Assembly (NCBI RefSeq): GCF_013402815.2
Contig: NZ_CP058601.1
Span: 3,782,001 to 3,846,000 of the forward strand
Direction of reading: 5' to 3'
Source: Natrinema halophilum
GTDB lineage: Archaea > Halobacteriota > Halobacteria > Halobacteriales > Natrialbaceae
DNA: 64,000 bases
The stretch's first letter is position 1, and the number at the start of each line of letters is the position of its first letter. The notes under the pieces are model-generated. The model searched no databases. It was not told the DNA's origin and saw only the letters and a list, made by a program, of their open reading frames with translations. The position numbers and the translations under genes are program-made. This document shows, one piece after another, positions 24,568 through 33,475 of the stretch.

Positions 24568-25461
24568 TCACACCTCGGCAATCGATCGCTGGATGTGAGT
24601 CCGTAGTGCGGCAGTGGCGAGTGAGCCGGTGACGTGGCCTTTCTCCACAACCGCAATATCGATCCCGTCGTATGCTGATCGTTGCTTCTCGAACTCGATG
24701 ATCCGATCGTAGCGAGCGAGTAGCGGATCACAGTCGTCGGAATCGGCGTCGGTGAAGCGGTCCTCAAAGTCGAGGACGTTGCGAAGTACTTCCGGGTTGG
24801 TTAGCGCCGGTTCAGCTGCCATTTTCCGATAGATTGACGATACGAACATTTCTCCAAGTCGTGCCCCCGCAAACATCGGGATGTGCCGATCGATACCCGC
24901 ACAGTAGGTGCGATGGAGATTGACAGCCCAGCCACCGAGGCTGATACCCGCGGCAAGGATAGCAGGGCAGCCAGCCTCTCGCAATCGATCGGCCAGTGCC
25001 TCGATGAGCGCAGCCGACGTAGCGAGCATCCCAACGAAGTTTTCGAGGTCGCGCATCGCTCGTATGTACTCCCTGTTCGAGCGGTCGTGAAACGGGGCTC
25101 GGAGGGCAATCAGGTTGACGTCTGGGTCGGCGTTTGTCCCAAAGAGACGACGGAACGAGTTTGAACTGAATCGCCCGAAGTCGAACGGCTGTTCGCCGCT
25201 TCCGTGATGGTACAGGAGAGTCGGTACGTCTGGTCCTCGCCACTGAGCGACGAGATATGCCGCCTGAAACGTCCCAACTGGAGTGGATGCAGATACTTCC
25301 TGAACACTCCCGGTTCGAACGCCTTCGATATCGATCGCGGTACCACTGACGACATCACCAATCGGAGCGCTGGAGAGTGACCGCGAAAAGAACATGGAAT
25401 TTCGCACGAGTAGCCCACTCATCGAGATCGTCGCAACGTCAATGAGTTCGTGTCTGTTCAT
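24568..25461 (-). CDS. Alpha/beta-hydrolase fold protein
   Basis: A 297-residue protein with a central LLYHHGSGEQPFDFG oxyanion strand, the nucleophile elbow GISLGGW (Ser about residue 170) and a late His in EKGHVTGSL as triad candidate. The N-terminus carries no export signal, so it is probably cytoplasmic. No specific substrate family is recognised. It lies 51 bases from the next gene on the same strand, but the order and spacing do not prove an operon. Confidence 0.7.
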   Translation of the reverse strand: MNRHELIDVATISMSGLLVRNSMFFSRSLSSAPIGDVVSGTAIDIEGVRTGSVQEVSASTPVGTFQAAYLVAQWRGPDVPTLLYHHGSGEQPFDFGRFSSNSFRRLFGTNADPDVNLIALRAPFHDRSNREYIRAMRDLENFVGMLATSAALIEALADRLREAGCPAILAAGISLGGWAVNLHRTYCAGIDRHIPMFAGARLGEMFVSSIYRKMAAEPALTNPEVLRNVLDFEDRFTDADSDDCDPLLARYDRIIEFEKQRSAYDGIDIAVVEKGHVTGSLATAALRTHIQRSIAEV

Positions 25462-25512
25462 CGGTCTCGTATCCCCATCTCTTCGTAGCTCATCATACGT
25501 TACTCTCTACTG

Positions 25513-26190
25513 TCAGTAACCCGTGACCGCGACAATCTGGCTGGCTTCGCGGAAGTTCGCGACCGCGAGGAGTGCGATACCTGCTACGAGAACGACGAGT
25601 TCACGGCGAGAAACGGTCCAGTCCCTCGGGGAACGGACGCGCTCGAAATCCTCACGCCACCGGGGCGGCGATCGCTGGTGCCAGATCATCACTTCTCTCG
25701 TGGCGACTGCGATGAGCACGAACGCGGACAATTCGAAAGTTCCGCTCCGCCCCAGTACCGTCGCCAGCGATGGTTCGATCCGTCCGGTTCCGAGTGCGAG
25801 CGATCCAGTCCCCCAGACGAGCGCGCCGTTCACGGTACTGACCAGGACCACCAGATATCCCAGTGGCGTGTTCACCGACCGGAACATATTGGCTATGACG
25901 GTAATTCCGCCGGCAATGAAGAGATTCCACGCAAAGATCCGCAGGAACGCCCTTTCGGCATCGCCGGTTTCGACGGGGGTGAAGTAGGCCAGCGACGTAC
26001 CTCGCAGGAGTCCTTCCGGGAGGAGGTGATAGCTGCCGGTCCACGTGACGAAAAATACGATTGCACAGAGTCCCCAGAACGCGACGGCTCTCACGAAGAC
26101 GTTCTCGTTATTGACGTATCTACTGATAATTCCGGGAAAACGTCGATACCGCGTTCTCATCGATGGAGCGGTATTCTGGCCGTCTGTCAC
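25513..26190 (-). CDS. SpoIIM-like membrane protein
   Basis: A 225-residue protein with about five hydrophobic segments. The middle part, AWNLFIAGGITVIANMF ... GYLVVLVSTVNGALVWGTG ... SGTFELSAFVLIAVATRE, follows the pattern of stage-II-sporulation-M family proteins (Asn-rich helices and a G-x-F/I-E-L motif), which occur widely in archaea with unknown roles. The N-terminal 30 residues are basic and hydrophilic. The start overlaps the end of the DUF2892-like gene by four bases, so three small membrane genes form one operon here. Confidence 0.55.
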   Translation of the reverse strand: MTDGQNTAPSMRTRYRRFPGIISRYVNNENVFVRAVAFWGLCAIVFFVTWTGSYHLLPEGLLRGTSLAYFTPVETGDAERAFLRIFAWNLFIAGGITVIANMFRSVNTPLGYLVVLVSTVNGALVWGTGSLALGTGRIEPSLATVLGRSGTFELSAFVLIAVATREVMIWHQRSPPRWREDFERVRSPRDWTVSRRELVVLVAGIALLAVANFREASQIVAVTGY

Positions 26191-26444
26191 GGTCGGTCTT
26201 CGGGACTACGTTCGTCGTAGGTGTTCCGACCCAGTGCACGGTTCGCCGGACACTTTTCAGCACCCGCTGTCCCCAACAGTACGAAGGCGACGAGTAGCAG
26301 GACGGCGGCAACGATTCCTTGCGTAGGTTCGCCGAGTGGGTCTCCGAAGGCAATCGTCGCTATCATCGTTACGACTAGAACGAGGCCGACAGTGATTCGA
26401 ATCGTTCGATCCGTTCCGCCGACGTTCTTCTCCATGGCAGTCAT
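26187..26444 (-). CDS. DUF2892-like small membrane protein
   Basis: An 85-residue protein that begins MEKNVGGTDRTIRITVGLVL, contains two membrane helices and ends with a conserved Cys (AEKCPANRALG). This is the YgaP-like inner-membrane (DUF2892) pattern. Met1 and Met4 are both possible. It overlaps both neighbours by four bases, showing tight coupling. Haloarchaea carry many copies; role unknown. Confidence 0.75.
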   Translation of the reverse strand: MTAMEKNVGGTDRTIRITVGLVLVVTMIATIAFGDPLGEPTQGIVAAVLLLVAFVLLGTAGAEKCPANRALGRNTYDERSPEDRP

Positions 26445-26653
26445 TCCGTGTGTTCTCTACCGCTGGACAGTAGCCGCCAGAGCGTGACAAACATCACGAC
26501 GAAGACAACTACTCCCTGGAGGAACTTGGTTCGGCGTGATTTCGAATCACTAATTGGCTCTTTTTCGTCCGTTGATTGGTCAGACATTTCGTCAGTTGTA
26601 CGCTCGAATTTGTGCAGGAGTTTCATATTTGACGTATTACTTGTCGCGTGCAA
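26441..26653 (-). CDS. Small single-helix membrane protein
   Basis: A charged N-terminus is followed by one membrane helix (FLQGVVVFVVMFVTLWRLL) near the C-terminus. The start may be ATG 26653 (70 aa), 26626 (61 aa) or 26587 (48 aa); the last gives a compact MSDQSTDEKEP start. Four-base overlap with the DUF2892-like gene places it first in the three-gene operon. No family recognised. Confidence 0.5.
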   Translation of the reverse strand: MHATSNTSNMKLLHKFERTTDEMSDQSTDEKEPISDSKSRRTKFLQGVVVFVVMFVTLWRLLSSGREHTE

Positions 26654-27189
26654 TGGTAAGTATAGGAGTCAATTCTACGCCATTGGGAACGATCGTCTTT
26701 CTCACACCGACACGTGGCCCGGTGAACAGACACATGCTATCCGACGATTTCGGCGAGTACGATGAACGCAAAGCCGGCCACCTCGTGTGAGTCGTAGACG
26801 ATTTGTGACACAGTACACCACACTAGCGAATCGAAGCGGTGTGGAACGCGTAACACCTGTTCGAGTAGCCGAGAGCGAGCATAGAGGACGAACGAGTACG
26901 GGATACCGTGAATCGGAGCTTCGTGAATTGATGCCGGTGGAAGGTGCCAGAGCCGCCGATACCGTGTTATATGCCACAGGAATTCTCGATCGCAAACTAC
27001 ACGGGGCGAATCGTGCCGACCCTCGTTGGCGGGGTTTCGCAAATAATTCTACTGGGGGATTGGTTGCCCCCGACTAACGGCATTCATCAAACTAGTCTGA
27101 ACCTGATCGTCGCACCGTACGCTGAATCGGAGTTGTTCTTCCACCGGGATCACTACGGTAACGACGTCTGATTCGTCCAGTTCGATGTT
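26654..27189. other. Probable remnant region, no intact gene
   Basis: On the minus strand, 26737-27000 reads as coherent membrane-like sequence (IHGIPYSFVLYARSRLLEQVL ... GFAFIVLAEIVG). On the plus strand, 26968-27171 starts MPQEFSIANYTGRIVPTLVGG with one hydrophobic helix. Neither matches a family or has a clear promoter, and each looks truncated. I treat the area as decayed gene sequence. Confidence 0.35.
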
Positions 27190-27926
27190 CTAATCGGAGA
27201 GCGCTGGAAGCATTTCCCATATGGGCGTAGTCGTTACCTGTACACTGTTATCCCAGTACCGAGAACCCACCTCGGGGTGGCGGAGAAATGCGATCTCTAT
27301 TGGTGCGGAAAGTCTTGTCCCACACTGCTGGCAATCACAGACGACGAGTACCGCTACAGGTTCGGCTTCTGATCCCGAGAGGAATTTCAATATCGAAGAC
27401 CCGCCACAACGTTGACAGACGCCGTCAAGCGCTGAACTGACTTCTGCACGCATCTGTCGGTCGGCTGCTTTCAACGCCTGGAGGGAATTCCGGTCCGCCA
27501 CGTGTCCAGGCCGTAAATCGTATCGCAGGACTGTATTTCCACACGAAAGACAGTCTATCGTGGCGAGTTGTCCATTGGACGTCGCTTCTGCCGACGTTCC
27601 ATCACAAAACGGGCATGAGTCGAAACTTCTACGGGTTCGAATTCTGGATGAAGCGTGTATTCACCCGCTTTGACCGATTGGACGATACGACGACCGTCGT
27701 TAGAAATGACATATCCCTCATCAGTCTGCTGTACGTACCGACCAGTGAGTTCCTTCAAATGGTAGGATAACTGTGACGTGTTTGAGCTATCGACCGCCTC
27801 GTACAGTTCCGTGAACGACAACGGTTCCTGGTCGGAGTCGTCCGCGAGCGCCTCCAATATCTGAACCCGGAGGCGGTTCCCTCACACGGAAAACGCGTCC
27901 TCGACGTTCGAAATCTCCTGACCCAC
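27190..27926 (-). pseudogene. Winged-helix/zinc-ribbon regulator with stop and frameshift
   Basis: From a GTG at 27926 the frame runs GQEISNVEDAFSV, hits TGA (27882-27884), then continues as GNRLRVQILEALADDSD and an ArsR-like winged helix. After VEVSTH a one-base shift (about 27615) is needed to continue as CPFCDGTSAEA ... CLSCGNTVLRYDLRPG. The last part holds another pair, CQRCGG and CQQCGT. Intact homologues are haloarchaeal regulators with an N-terminal HTH and C-terminal zinc ribbons. Two independent lesions make it inactive unless sequencing errors explain them. Confidence 0.65.
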
Positions 27927-28081
27927 TGTCAATAGCAGGAAGCATGCTGAGGAAGTGTTTTCGGTGCGATCCCTATCCTTTCGCGTCAATAAATGAACTC
28001 AAACACAGTAACGTGATATGGCTGACCAACTGTTAAAAATTCGATATATTTATCAGCGTAGTCTACACTATCTTCGGCATA

Positions 28082-28954
28082 ATGAGCAGTCAGATACCAT
28101 GGATCGAAGCGCATCCAGTCGCAGCGTTCTTCGTCGGCGCATACGCCTACACGTGGATTGTTTCGGCACCGGCCGTGTTCATGGAAGCGAGCTGGACCGC
28201 TTGGATTCTCGTCGTCATTGGCAGTTTCGGGCCACCGGTGAGCGCAGCAATGGTAACGTGGTTGCGGGGCGACGACGTCAGGGCCTGGGCACGCCAGATC
28301 GTTCACTGGCGAGTCGGCTGGCCCTGGTGGGTCGCCGCCTTTGGGCTACCGGTTGCTATCGTCGCGGTCACCACAGTCGTTCTCATGGCTATCGGCGGTC
28401 CGGTCGATCTCGATCACCCCCTCCAGTCACCCGTTCTTATCCCCATTATCTTCCTCTTCGGACTCACGGTCAGCGGTGGGTTGAATGAGGAACCAGGGTG
28501 GCGAGGGTTTGCACAACCTTATCTGAACGATCGGTACAGTGCGCTGACGGCGAGTCTCATCATCGGCGTGGTCTGGGCTGTCTGGCATCTCCCATACTTT
28601 CTCATTCCCGTCACACCCCACTCCGGATTCACGATCGCAAATCAGGTCGGGTGGTTTGCTGGTATCATCCTGTTGTCGGTTATTCTTGGATGGGCCTACA
28701 ATAACACGGGCAGCGTGCTTATCGTGATGGTCCTCCACGCCATGGTGAACACCGCTGACGTGCTCCTCCCACTGGCACCGGATGTACTCGTCGTCGATGG
28801 CGTCATCGATGAGACCGCCGTCGCAACAGTCACGGCAACACAACTGGGGGTCCAACTACTCGTCGCCCTCGCTATTGTGGCGTACTTCGGTCGGGAATCT
28901 CTCGCTCGCGGTGAGATACCGGGCATAGCACAACTCAGAGGAGAGAACCGATGA
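28082..28954 (+). CDS. CPBP-family intramembrane metalloprotease (third)
   Basis: A 290-residue membrane protease with about eight helices and the motifs EEPGWRG (near 135), HLPYF (near 170) and HAMVNT (near 219). It starts with MSSQIPWIEAHP after a TATA-like ATATTTATC about 30 bases upstream, implying a short leader. Its stop overlaps a 19-codon frame that leads to a truncated ABC ATPase gene. CPBP proteases next to ABC transporters can belong to peptide-export or immunity cassettes; here the transporter has been destroyed. Confidence 0.85.
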   Translation: MSSQIPWIEAHPVAAFFVGAYAYTWIVSAPAVFMEASWTAWILVVIGSFGPPVSAAMVTWLRGDDVRAWARQIVHWRVGWPWWVAAFGLPVAIVAVTTVVLMAIGGPVDLDHPLQSPVLIPIIFLFGLTVSGGLNEEPGWRGFAQPYLNDRYSALTASLIIGVVWAVWHLPYFLIPVTPHSGFTIANQVGWFAGIILLSVILGWAYNNTGSVLIVMVLHAMVNTADVLLPLAPDVLVVDGVIDETAVATVTATQLGVQLLVALAIVAYFGRESLARGEIPGIAQLRGENR

Positions 28955-29010
28955 GCGCGAATGCACCTCGCCGAAAGCACAACCGCAACCCAATGATGGA
29001 GGGACTGTAA
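28951..29010 (+). CDS. Nineteen-codon ORF between protease and ABC remnant
   Basis: The ATG overlaps the protease stop (ATGA) and the TAA is followed two bases later by the ABC ATPase start. The product, MSANAPRRKHNRNPMMEGL, is basic. It may only bridge translation through the operon, or be the stub of a lost gene. Confidence 0.25.
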   Translation: MSANAPRRKHNRNPMMEGL

Positions 29011-29012
29011 CC

Positions 29013-29163
29013 ATGGCTACGATCGAAATCGACGACGTTCAACTCGCTTACGGCGACGTGACGGCACTGGACGGACTCTCAATGAGATTTGATCCGGGGT
29101 TCAACGTCGTTCTAGGGCCGAACGGATCGGGCAAAACGACGCTGTTCCGCGTCGGAGCCGGCA
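29013..29163 (+). pseudogene. ABC transporter ATPase, truncated after Walker A
   Basis: The frame MATIEIDDVQLAYGDVTALDG ... VVLGPNGSGKTTLFRVGAG is a normal ABC ATPase start with an intact Walker A motif. About residue 50 it runs into sequence that is the opposite-strand integrase gene, so signature motif and Walker B are gone. The junction is at about 29161-29166. An internal deletion of the element probably fused the two. Confidence 0.75.
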
Positions 29164-29165
29164 AC

Positions 29166-30022
29166 GAGGAAGGACATGCATATGAGTGCTCGGTAGGCAT
29201 CGCGTCGCAATTGTCGAAGTCCCGGTCGTGAGGGCAACTATCCCGGTCGTGAGGGCAACTATCGGTGTACACGCACGGGCGCGCGTACTGGTCGACGATC
29301 GTCCAACCACGGGTCCGGCTCAACCGATCGATTTTCGTCGCAAACAACGGTTCACGGTCATACTGATCAACGACTCCTGGATGATTGACCGACAACCAGT
29401 CATCTAACACCTCGCAGACTGGGTCACTCAGTGCAGCGAGCCGTTCGCTCTTTCGACCATTCTTGAGCGCGGTGCCTTCCTCAGGTCGATGAACAGGGCA
29501 GAGATACTGCTCGTCGGCGATGTAGCCGTTTTTATCAAGTCCGATGGCTGCTCCAATGCGCAGGCCAGTGTGCCAGAGGACTTCCATCAGCGCATGTTCT
29601 CAGCGCGCGTAGCGATATTGGTCGAGAACTGTCAGTATCTGCTGGGCACGCTCAGGATTCAGCAATTCTGTTCGAGTATCATCCTCGGTTGTTGTCGGGA
29701 GGATAATCTTCTCGTCGAGTCCTGGTTCGACTGCATCGATTGTCCCACAGAAGCGGAGGAACATTCTCAGGGTTGCCAGCTAGCCCTTCATGCTGGCTGT
29801 TGCGAGCCCGTCCTCGTTTCGTCGTTTCACACGGAACCGGTGGATGTCTCGCCCGCTAAATTCGGTGAGATTATTGATGCCATCCTGTTCACACCACTGG
29901 ACGAACTGCCTGAGACGGTACCGTTGCGATTGTATCGTCGCGTCCGCAAGTTCGTGGCGTCGCTCATCGAGGTCCATTTGCATCGCTGCTGCTGGCGCGA
30001 GGGGTTCGAGCTCGTCTGTCAT
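29166..30022 (-). pseudogene. Tyrosine recombinase (integrase) with two stops and lost C-terminus
   Basis: The N-terminal SAM-like core-binding domain begins MTDELEPLAP and includes YRLRQFVQWCEQ. A TAG at about 29780 interrupts it (TASMKG-stop-LATLRMFLRFCG), and a TGA at about 29599 precedes the catalytic domain (YRYAR-stop-EHALMEVLWHTGLRIGA), all in one frame. The first catalytic Arg is in HTGLRIG; the zinc-like CVYTDSCPHDRD segment follows, carrying a 21-bp tandem duplication (SCPHDRD twice). The sequence ends at ACPSS, so the R-x-x-R / H-x-x-Y end is missing. It would have integrated the element at the adjacent repeat. Confidence 0.85.
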
Positions 30023-30127
30023 GGTTCTCTCACCGAAGACCCGAGACGGAAATCTCTAAACGCCGGTCTAAACGCTTCTCGCATGCACTAACAGCTGGCT
30101 GAAAACCTCGAACTTTCTGGACGTTCC

Positions 30128-30242
30128 CCGTCAGGGCCATGGAGCGAGACGAGCATTCAAGCGTCTCGCGGACTGGAACCCTGCGGATTCGAATCAGGGA
30201 TCGACTTCGCCGCGACGGCGGTTCGAATCCATCAGGGCCAAT
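30128..30242. repeat. Right flanking repeat (attR-like)
   Basis: About 115 bases matching 10189-10302 at roughly 90%: CCGTCAGGGCCAT, then the GGAGCGAGACGAG spacer, then GGTTCGAATCC(A)TCAGGGCC. Both tRNA-derived ends carry changes relative to the intact tRNA (one C lost, G to A), as expected in an old non-functional copy. Confidence 0.8.
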
Positions 30243-30370
30243 AGAGTGCTACGAGCGAAGTTGTGGAACGAATTCTTGGCGCGCTGGCGATCGAAGAGGG
30301 AGACGCTGCGTTCCGTCGATTCGAGACTATTCGATCGAATCGGTGTTCGAGTAGTGACTATCAGTGTGGT

Positions 30371-31114
30371 TTACTGCCGTCGCTGGCCGAGTGCGAGCAA
30401 TGTGGCTATTCCCGCTATTGCGCCGATAATTCCGAAGCCGGGAATCCTATCGTTGGCGTCATCACTACTCGAGTTTGATGAGTTCGAATCACCACCGGTG
30501 TCGGACCCTGAATCGGCGTCGGATTCTATAGCCGATTTGACTGACAAATTATCAGGTGGCCCGTCGCTAAAATTCCACGTGACTGTCGTTCCATTACTTA
30601 CCTCCCCATTCGTTTGCGCTATCTCAGTGGGCATATGGACGACCGTTTCGTATTCGTCAAGCCCGCCTACTGCAGCGGGATCGAATGGGGTGTCCTTGTG
30701 AGCGGCTATCGTATCGCCCGTTGTCGTCACGTTCCAATCGTAGTGGGACGGGTCCGCAGTACCGAAGCCGATTTCGATAACGTAGCCGCCCTCAATCCGT
30801 TTGTCCTCGGCTTTCACTATTTCTTCTCCCTTTTCAGAGAAATTAGCGGCTATCGCAGCAGATACGTTGTCGTAGCCGTTGCTGCGAACGCCTATTTTCA
30901 TGAGTTCGTACGTTTCGGCATCTAATTCGTACTCTATTTCCACCGTTTTGAATTCCCCATCTGCTGTCACCACGTATTCCGTTTTCATCGATTCGAAGAG
31001 TTGGGCTTCTCCCGCTGGGGGACCATCCTGAGCGACTGCTGACAGCGGTACCGCTGCGATTCCAGCGACAACTATAACGACACATATCGGAACGATTATT
31101 TTCTTCTCCCGCAT
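30371..31114 (-). CDS. PGF-CTERM-type exported surface protein
   Basis: A 247-residue protein with a classical signal peptide (MREKKIIVPICVVIVVAGIAA ... AVAQDG). A beta-rich ectodomain with several N-x-S/T glycosylation sites follows, then a Ser/Asp/Asn-rich linker. The C-terminal sorting signal is IPGFGIIGAIAGIATLLALGQRRQ, shown by its core PGFG, a hydrophobic helix and a basic end. This is the archaeosortase-processed PGF-CTERM layout, although the motif reads PGFG within IPGFGI. It lies just outside the element's right repeat. Ectodomain family not identified. Confidence 0.75.
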   Translation of the reverse strand: MREKKIIVPICVVIVVAGIAAVPLSAVAQDGPPAGEAQLFESMKTEYVVTADGEFKTVEIEYELDAETYELMKIGVRSNGYDNVSAAIAANFSEKGEEIVKAEDKRIEGGYVIEIGFGTADPSHYDWNVTTTGDTIAAHKDTPFDPAAVGGLDEYETVVHMPTEIAQTNGEVSNGTTVTWNFSDGPPDNLSVKSAIESDADSGSDTGGDSNSSNSSSDDANDRIPGFGIIGAIAGIATLLALGQRRQ

Positions 31115-31494
31115 GCCTCCTGTATCTATTTTCTGTATCTATTGATTACTATTGTTTCAATAAGATACTACAGCTATTCAAACGGCACACTTTGCCGATG
31201 ATCGGGCGATCATCCCTAGCCTTCCGTCGGGAATCCAACCGATGTACACGGGTGTAATAGAGCACGGTAACACGTCCGTAACAAGGGACGGGATGAGTCA
31301 CAGTCACCGCCATCCCGCTTGCTCGACCTGGTAGGGAGTGACGTGGACATGGGTTCGGCGCTCATCGATCACTCTACAATCCCGACAAGTAAGACGACGT
31401 GCCCGGTCCGAAGACGACAGGCCGAGCGAATCGGACCAGAACGTCTCACGCAGGTGACCATGGGTCGACGGAGATTTGTCACCGGCGCTCACAT
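31115..31494. other. Intergenic/degenerate
   Basis: No gene supported. A minus-strand frame at 31304-31498 ends RARRLTCRDCRVIDERRTHVHVT, which could be the tail of a lost small gene, but it has no plausible N-terminus. Confidence 0.3.
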
Positions 31495-31896
31495 TCATCT
31501 TGGTTGTGTTCGGTAGCCGCTCATCTGTGATCCACGACCAATTCGCGCGACCAGTGAATCGACCATCGTTCCAGCCGCGAAACCGGGTCCAAAAGAGATG
31601 GCGGGAACGATGAGAACGGCACCGTGAGGAGAGGCGAAGACGAGCGCGCGAATCACGAGGGGCGGTAAGGCTGCAAACGCCAATAACGGAGTATCGACAC
31701 CCGAAGTAAGCAAGGCTCCGAGCGAGATTGCGGTTGCTGCGGAGACGAACGACACGGTCACGAGACGTTCGGCCAGAGTGAGCCCAACCGAGTCACCGAC
31801 CAGTAGCGCTGTGGCAGCGCCGACCCCCCTCCGAAGTCGACAACGATGGCCTGCGTACAATCGGTCCCAGAAAGCGGGAGGTCCGGCAACTGGCAC
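31495..31896 (-). CDS. Possible membrane protein fragment
   Basis: A frame of up to 133 codons contains three or four hydrophobic segments (VTVSFVSAATAISLGALL, PLLAFAALPPLVIRALVF, AVLIVPAISFGPGFAAG) and a polar end. The N-terminal 25 residues are arginine-rich and look like out-of-frame sequence, so the true start may be lost. Upstream, another frame (GQRLPNKWGELGGNNIGREPFYIITYADSR, here given as the ends GQRLPNKWGEL and FYIITYADSR, near 31990-32060) may be an earlier part of the same broken gene. Confidence 0.3.
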   Translation of the reverse strand: MPVAGPPAFWDRLYAGHRCRLRRGVGAATALLVGDSVGLTLAERLVTVSFVSAATAISLGALLTSGVDTPLLAFAALPPLVIRALVFASPHGAVLIVPAISFGPGFAAGTMVDSLVARIGRGSQMSGYRTQPR

Positions 31897-32814
31897 AGCC
31901 GCTGATCGCTAAGTATCGTACCCGTGCGGATCGCGAATTCACCGTCGCCGACAACCAACAGCATCGCAAGCCAGAGGCACCGCGAATCGGCGTAGGTGAT
32001 GATGTAGAACGGCTCCCTGCCGATATTGTTGCCGCCCAGTTCCCCCCACTTGTTCGGAAGCCGCTGTCCTCACTTCAACGGACGTAGCTCTGACCGATGA
32101 GACGGAAAACCCGAACACAGGAGAGAGACGCTTTGTTTCGGCTGGTAGCTGAAGAGATCGAAATTGACGAAAATCGCTCCTCCCCCGACCGTGGCGATTC
32201 CGCCGTTCTCTCATCCATTGCACATGCGTACTGACCCAGGAGACCCGTAACATCGGCTGCATTCGCGTGGCTCCCGAACGTCGAAAGAACGACTGCGGAC
32301 ACGGTCGGCGGGTACATCTCCCGTAACCAACCACATCATTTCACACAATTTCAACTGGAATGTATTGGCTGCACGCAATGTTCTTGGTCGATTCCCGACC
32401 CTGGTCTCGGCTTTCGAGGTATGTGCTCTATCATTCGAACCAGTGTGCTTTTCCTCTACATACCGACGAAGCCATTTCGGTGCCGGTAGCGAACACGCTG
32501 CCATCGCTGTGGAGGTCGGGGCATCTCCCGGGGGGCGTCGACTCCGCTTGTGGCTACGACTCGAGGTTACAGGTCTGAACGGAGGACCGGGTCGGCACGA
32601 TGGTGTGGGTGCTGTCTGGATGCGAAATTCCATGCGGGGTTTTGAGATGATCGCTCACCCCAAAACCAGTGATCAGGATGCTTATTTCAAAGAGCGAGTC
32701 CAGTTTGAGGGACCGGCAAGTGACCGCTCGCGGGTTGGGAACGTGCGTTCAGTTGCGTCTCTGCAGTGCGGGATGTCTTGCCGGCAGGAGGGCCATCGCA
32801 TAACGAGCTCGCGG
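31897..32814. other. Long region without an intact gene
   Basis: Several short frames exist on both strands, but none has a continuous domain, a convincing start or a promoter. Some minus-strand pieces (AADVTGLLGQYACAMDERT, and the segment near 32050) read like protein, so this is most likely decayed coding sequence next to the element's right end. Confidence 0.35.
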
Positions 32815-33087
32815 TTAGTCGACGTACTGTTGTTCCCACTCTCGTCGTTGCTCGATAGCCTGTTGACCCTGATCGCTGATCATGTAATAGTTCGTTCGCC
32901 GATCGAGTTGGCCTTTTTCGACGAGTTCTTTGTTGACGAGGGTGTCGAGATTGGGATACAATCGACCGTGATTTATCTCGCTGTTGTAGTACGTTTCGAC
33001 TTCGTCCTTTACGTCTTGGCCCGACGGTTGATCGGCTCCTGCGATCACGTACAGCAGGTCTCGTTGAAACCCTGTCAGATCGTCCAT
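32815..33087 (-). CDS. PadR-family transcriptional regulator
   Basis: A 90-residue winged-helix protein, MDDLTGFQRDLLYVIAG ... GQDVKDEVETYY ... HGRLYPNLDTLVNKELVEKG, with the usual PadR recognition helix and wing (RRTNYYMISDQG). It lacks the long C-terminal dimerisation helix of larger PadR proteins, as usual for haloarchaeal members. I chose ATG 33087 because the extra ten residues from 33117 are not part of the family. No adjacent transporter suggests its target. Confidence 0.85.
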   Translation of the reverse strand: MDDLTGFQRDLLYVIAGADQPSGQDVKDEVETYYNSEINHGRLYPNLDTLVNKELVEKGQLDRRTNYYMISDQGQQAIEQRREWEQQYVD

Positions 33088-33117
33088 TGTTGTATTCAGG
33101 TGCACGAACGGGAACAC

Positions 33118-33475
33118 GACTATTTGTTATCGATTTCGTATCAACCGTTTCCCATGCGTTTAGTGGGGCTAATTGAACACGATCTGTCACTGTCTCACAT
33201 TTCGCGGAGTAATCAGAGGTTACAGTAACCGGTTTTCGCCCTCGTTCGACCGCATTTCTGTAGATAACCGGATGGCGAATCTTACTGATTTGACTAATAA
33301 ATCGTCACGGAACGTATTGGTTGAAATGAACTGACTCAGCGTTGAGAGTTATCGTTTGCAGTTCGGTTTCGGAGCGAACGATGTCGACTACAGATACTGG
33401 TTGCCACTGACAGTGATAGTGTTCCGAAGAATGAAATTCGAATGTGAAACCCGTTACCGAACGTAAAAAGCCGTA
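33118..33475. other. Intergenic region upstream of PadR and downstream of the cold-shock gene
   Basis: Nothing gene-like is visible. The segment is relatively AT-rich and probably holds the PadR promoter. Confidence 0.4.

Larger units (their letters stand above)
10199..30242. mobile_element. Decayed integrative element inserted at the CAU tRNA
   Basis: Boundaries are the tRNA 3' end on the left and the diverged repeat at 30128-30242 on the right. The integrase remnant (29166-30022) lies about 105 bases inside the right repeat, the usual position. The left end holds cargo typical of haloarchaeal plasmids or proviruses: a DUF7563-like remnant, small zinc proteins, a winged-helix protein and a toxin-antitoxin pair. 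Base composition shifts inside, most strongly at 12.7-14.3 kb. Many genes are broken, so the element is probably immobile and old. The middle (15-29 kb) could be several nested insertions rather than one element. Confidence 0.65.

Noticed and set aside
32365-33228. 287-codon plus-strand frame opposite PadR
   Set aside because: It runs antisense through the PadR gene, with no family match or promoter.
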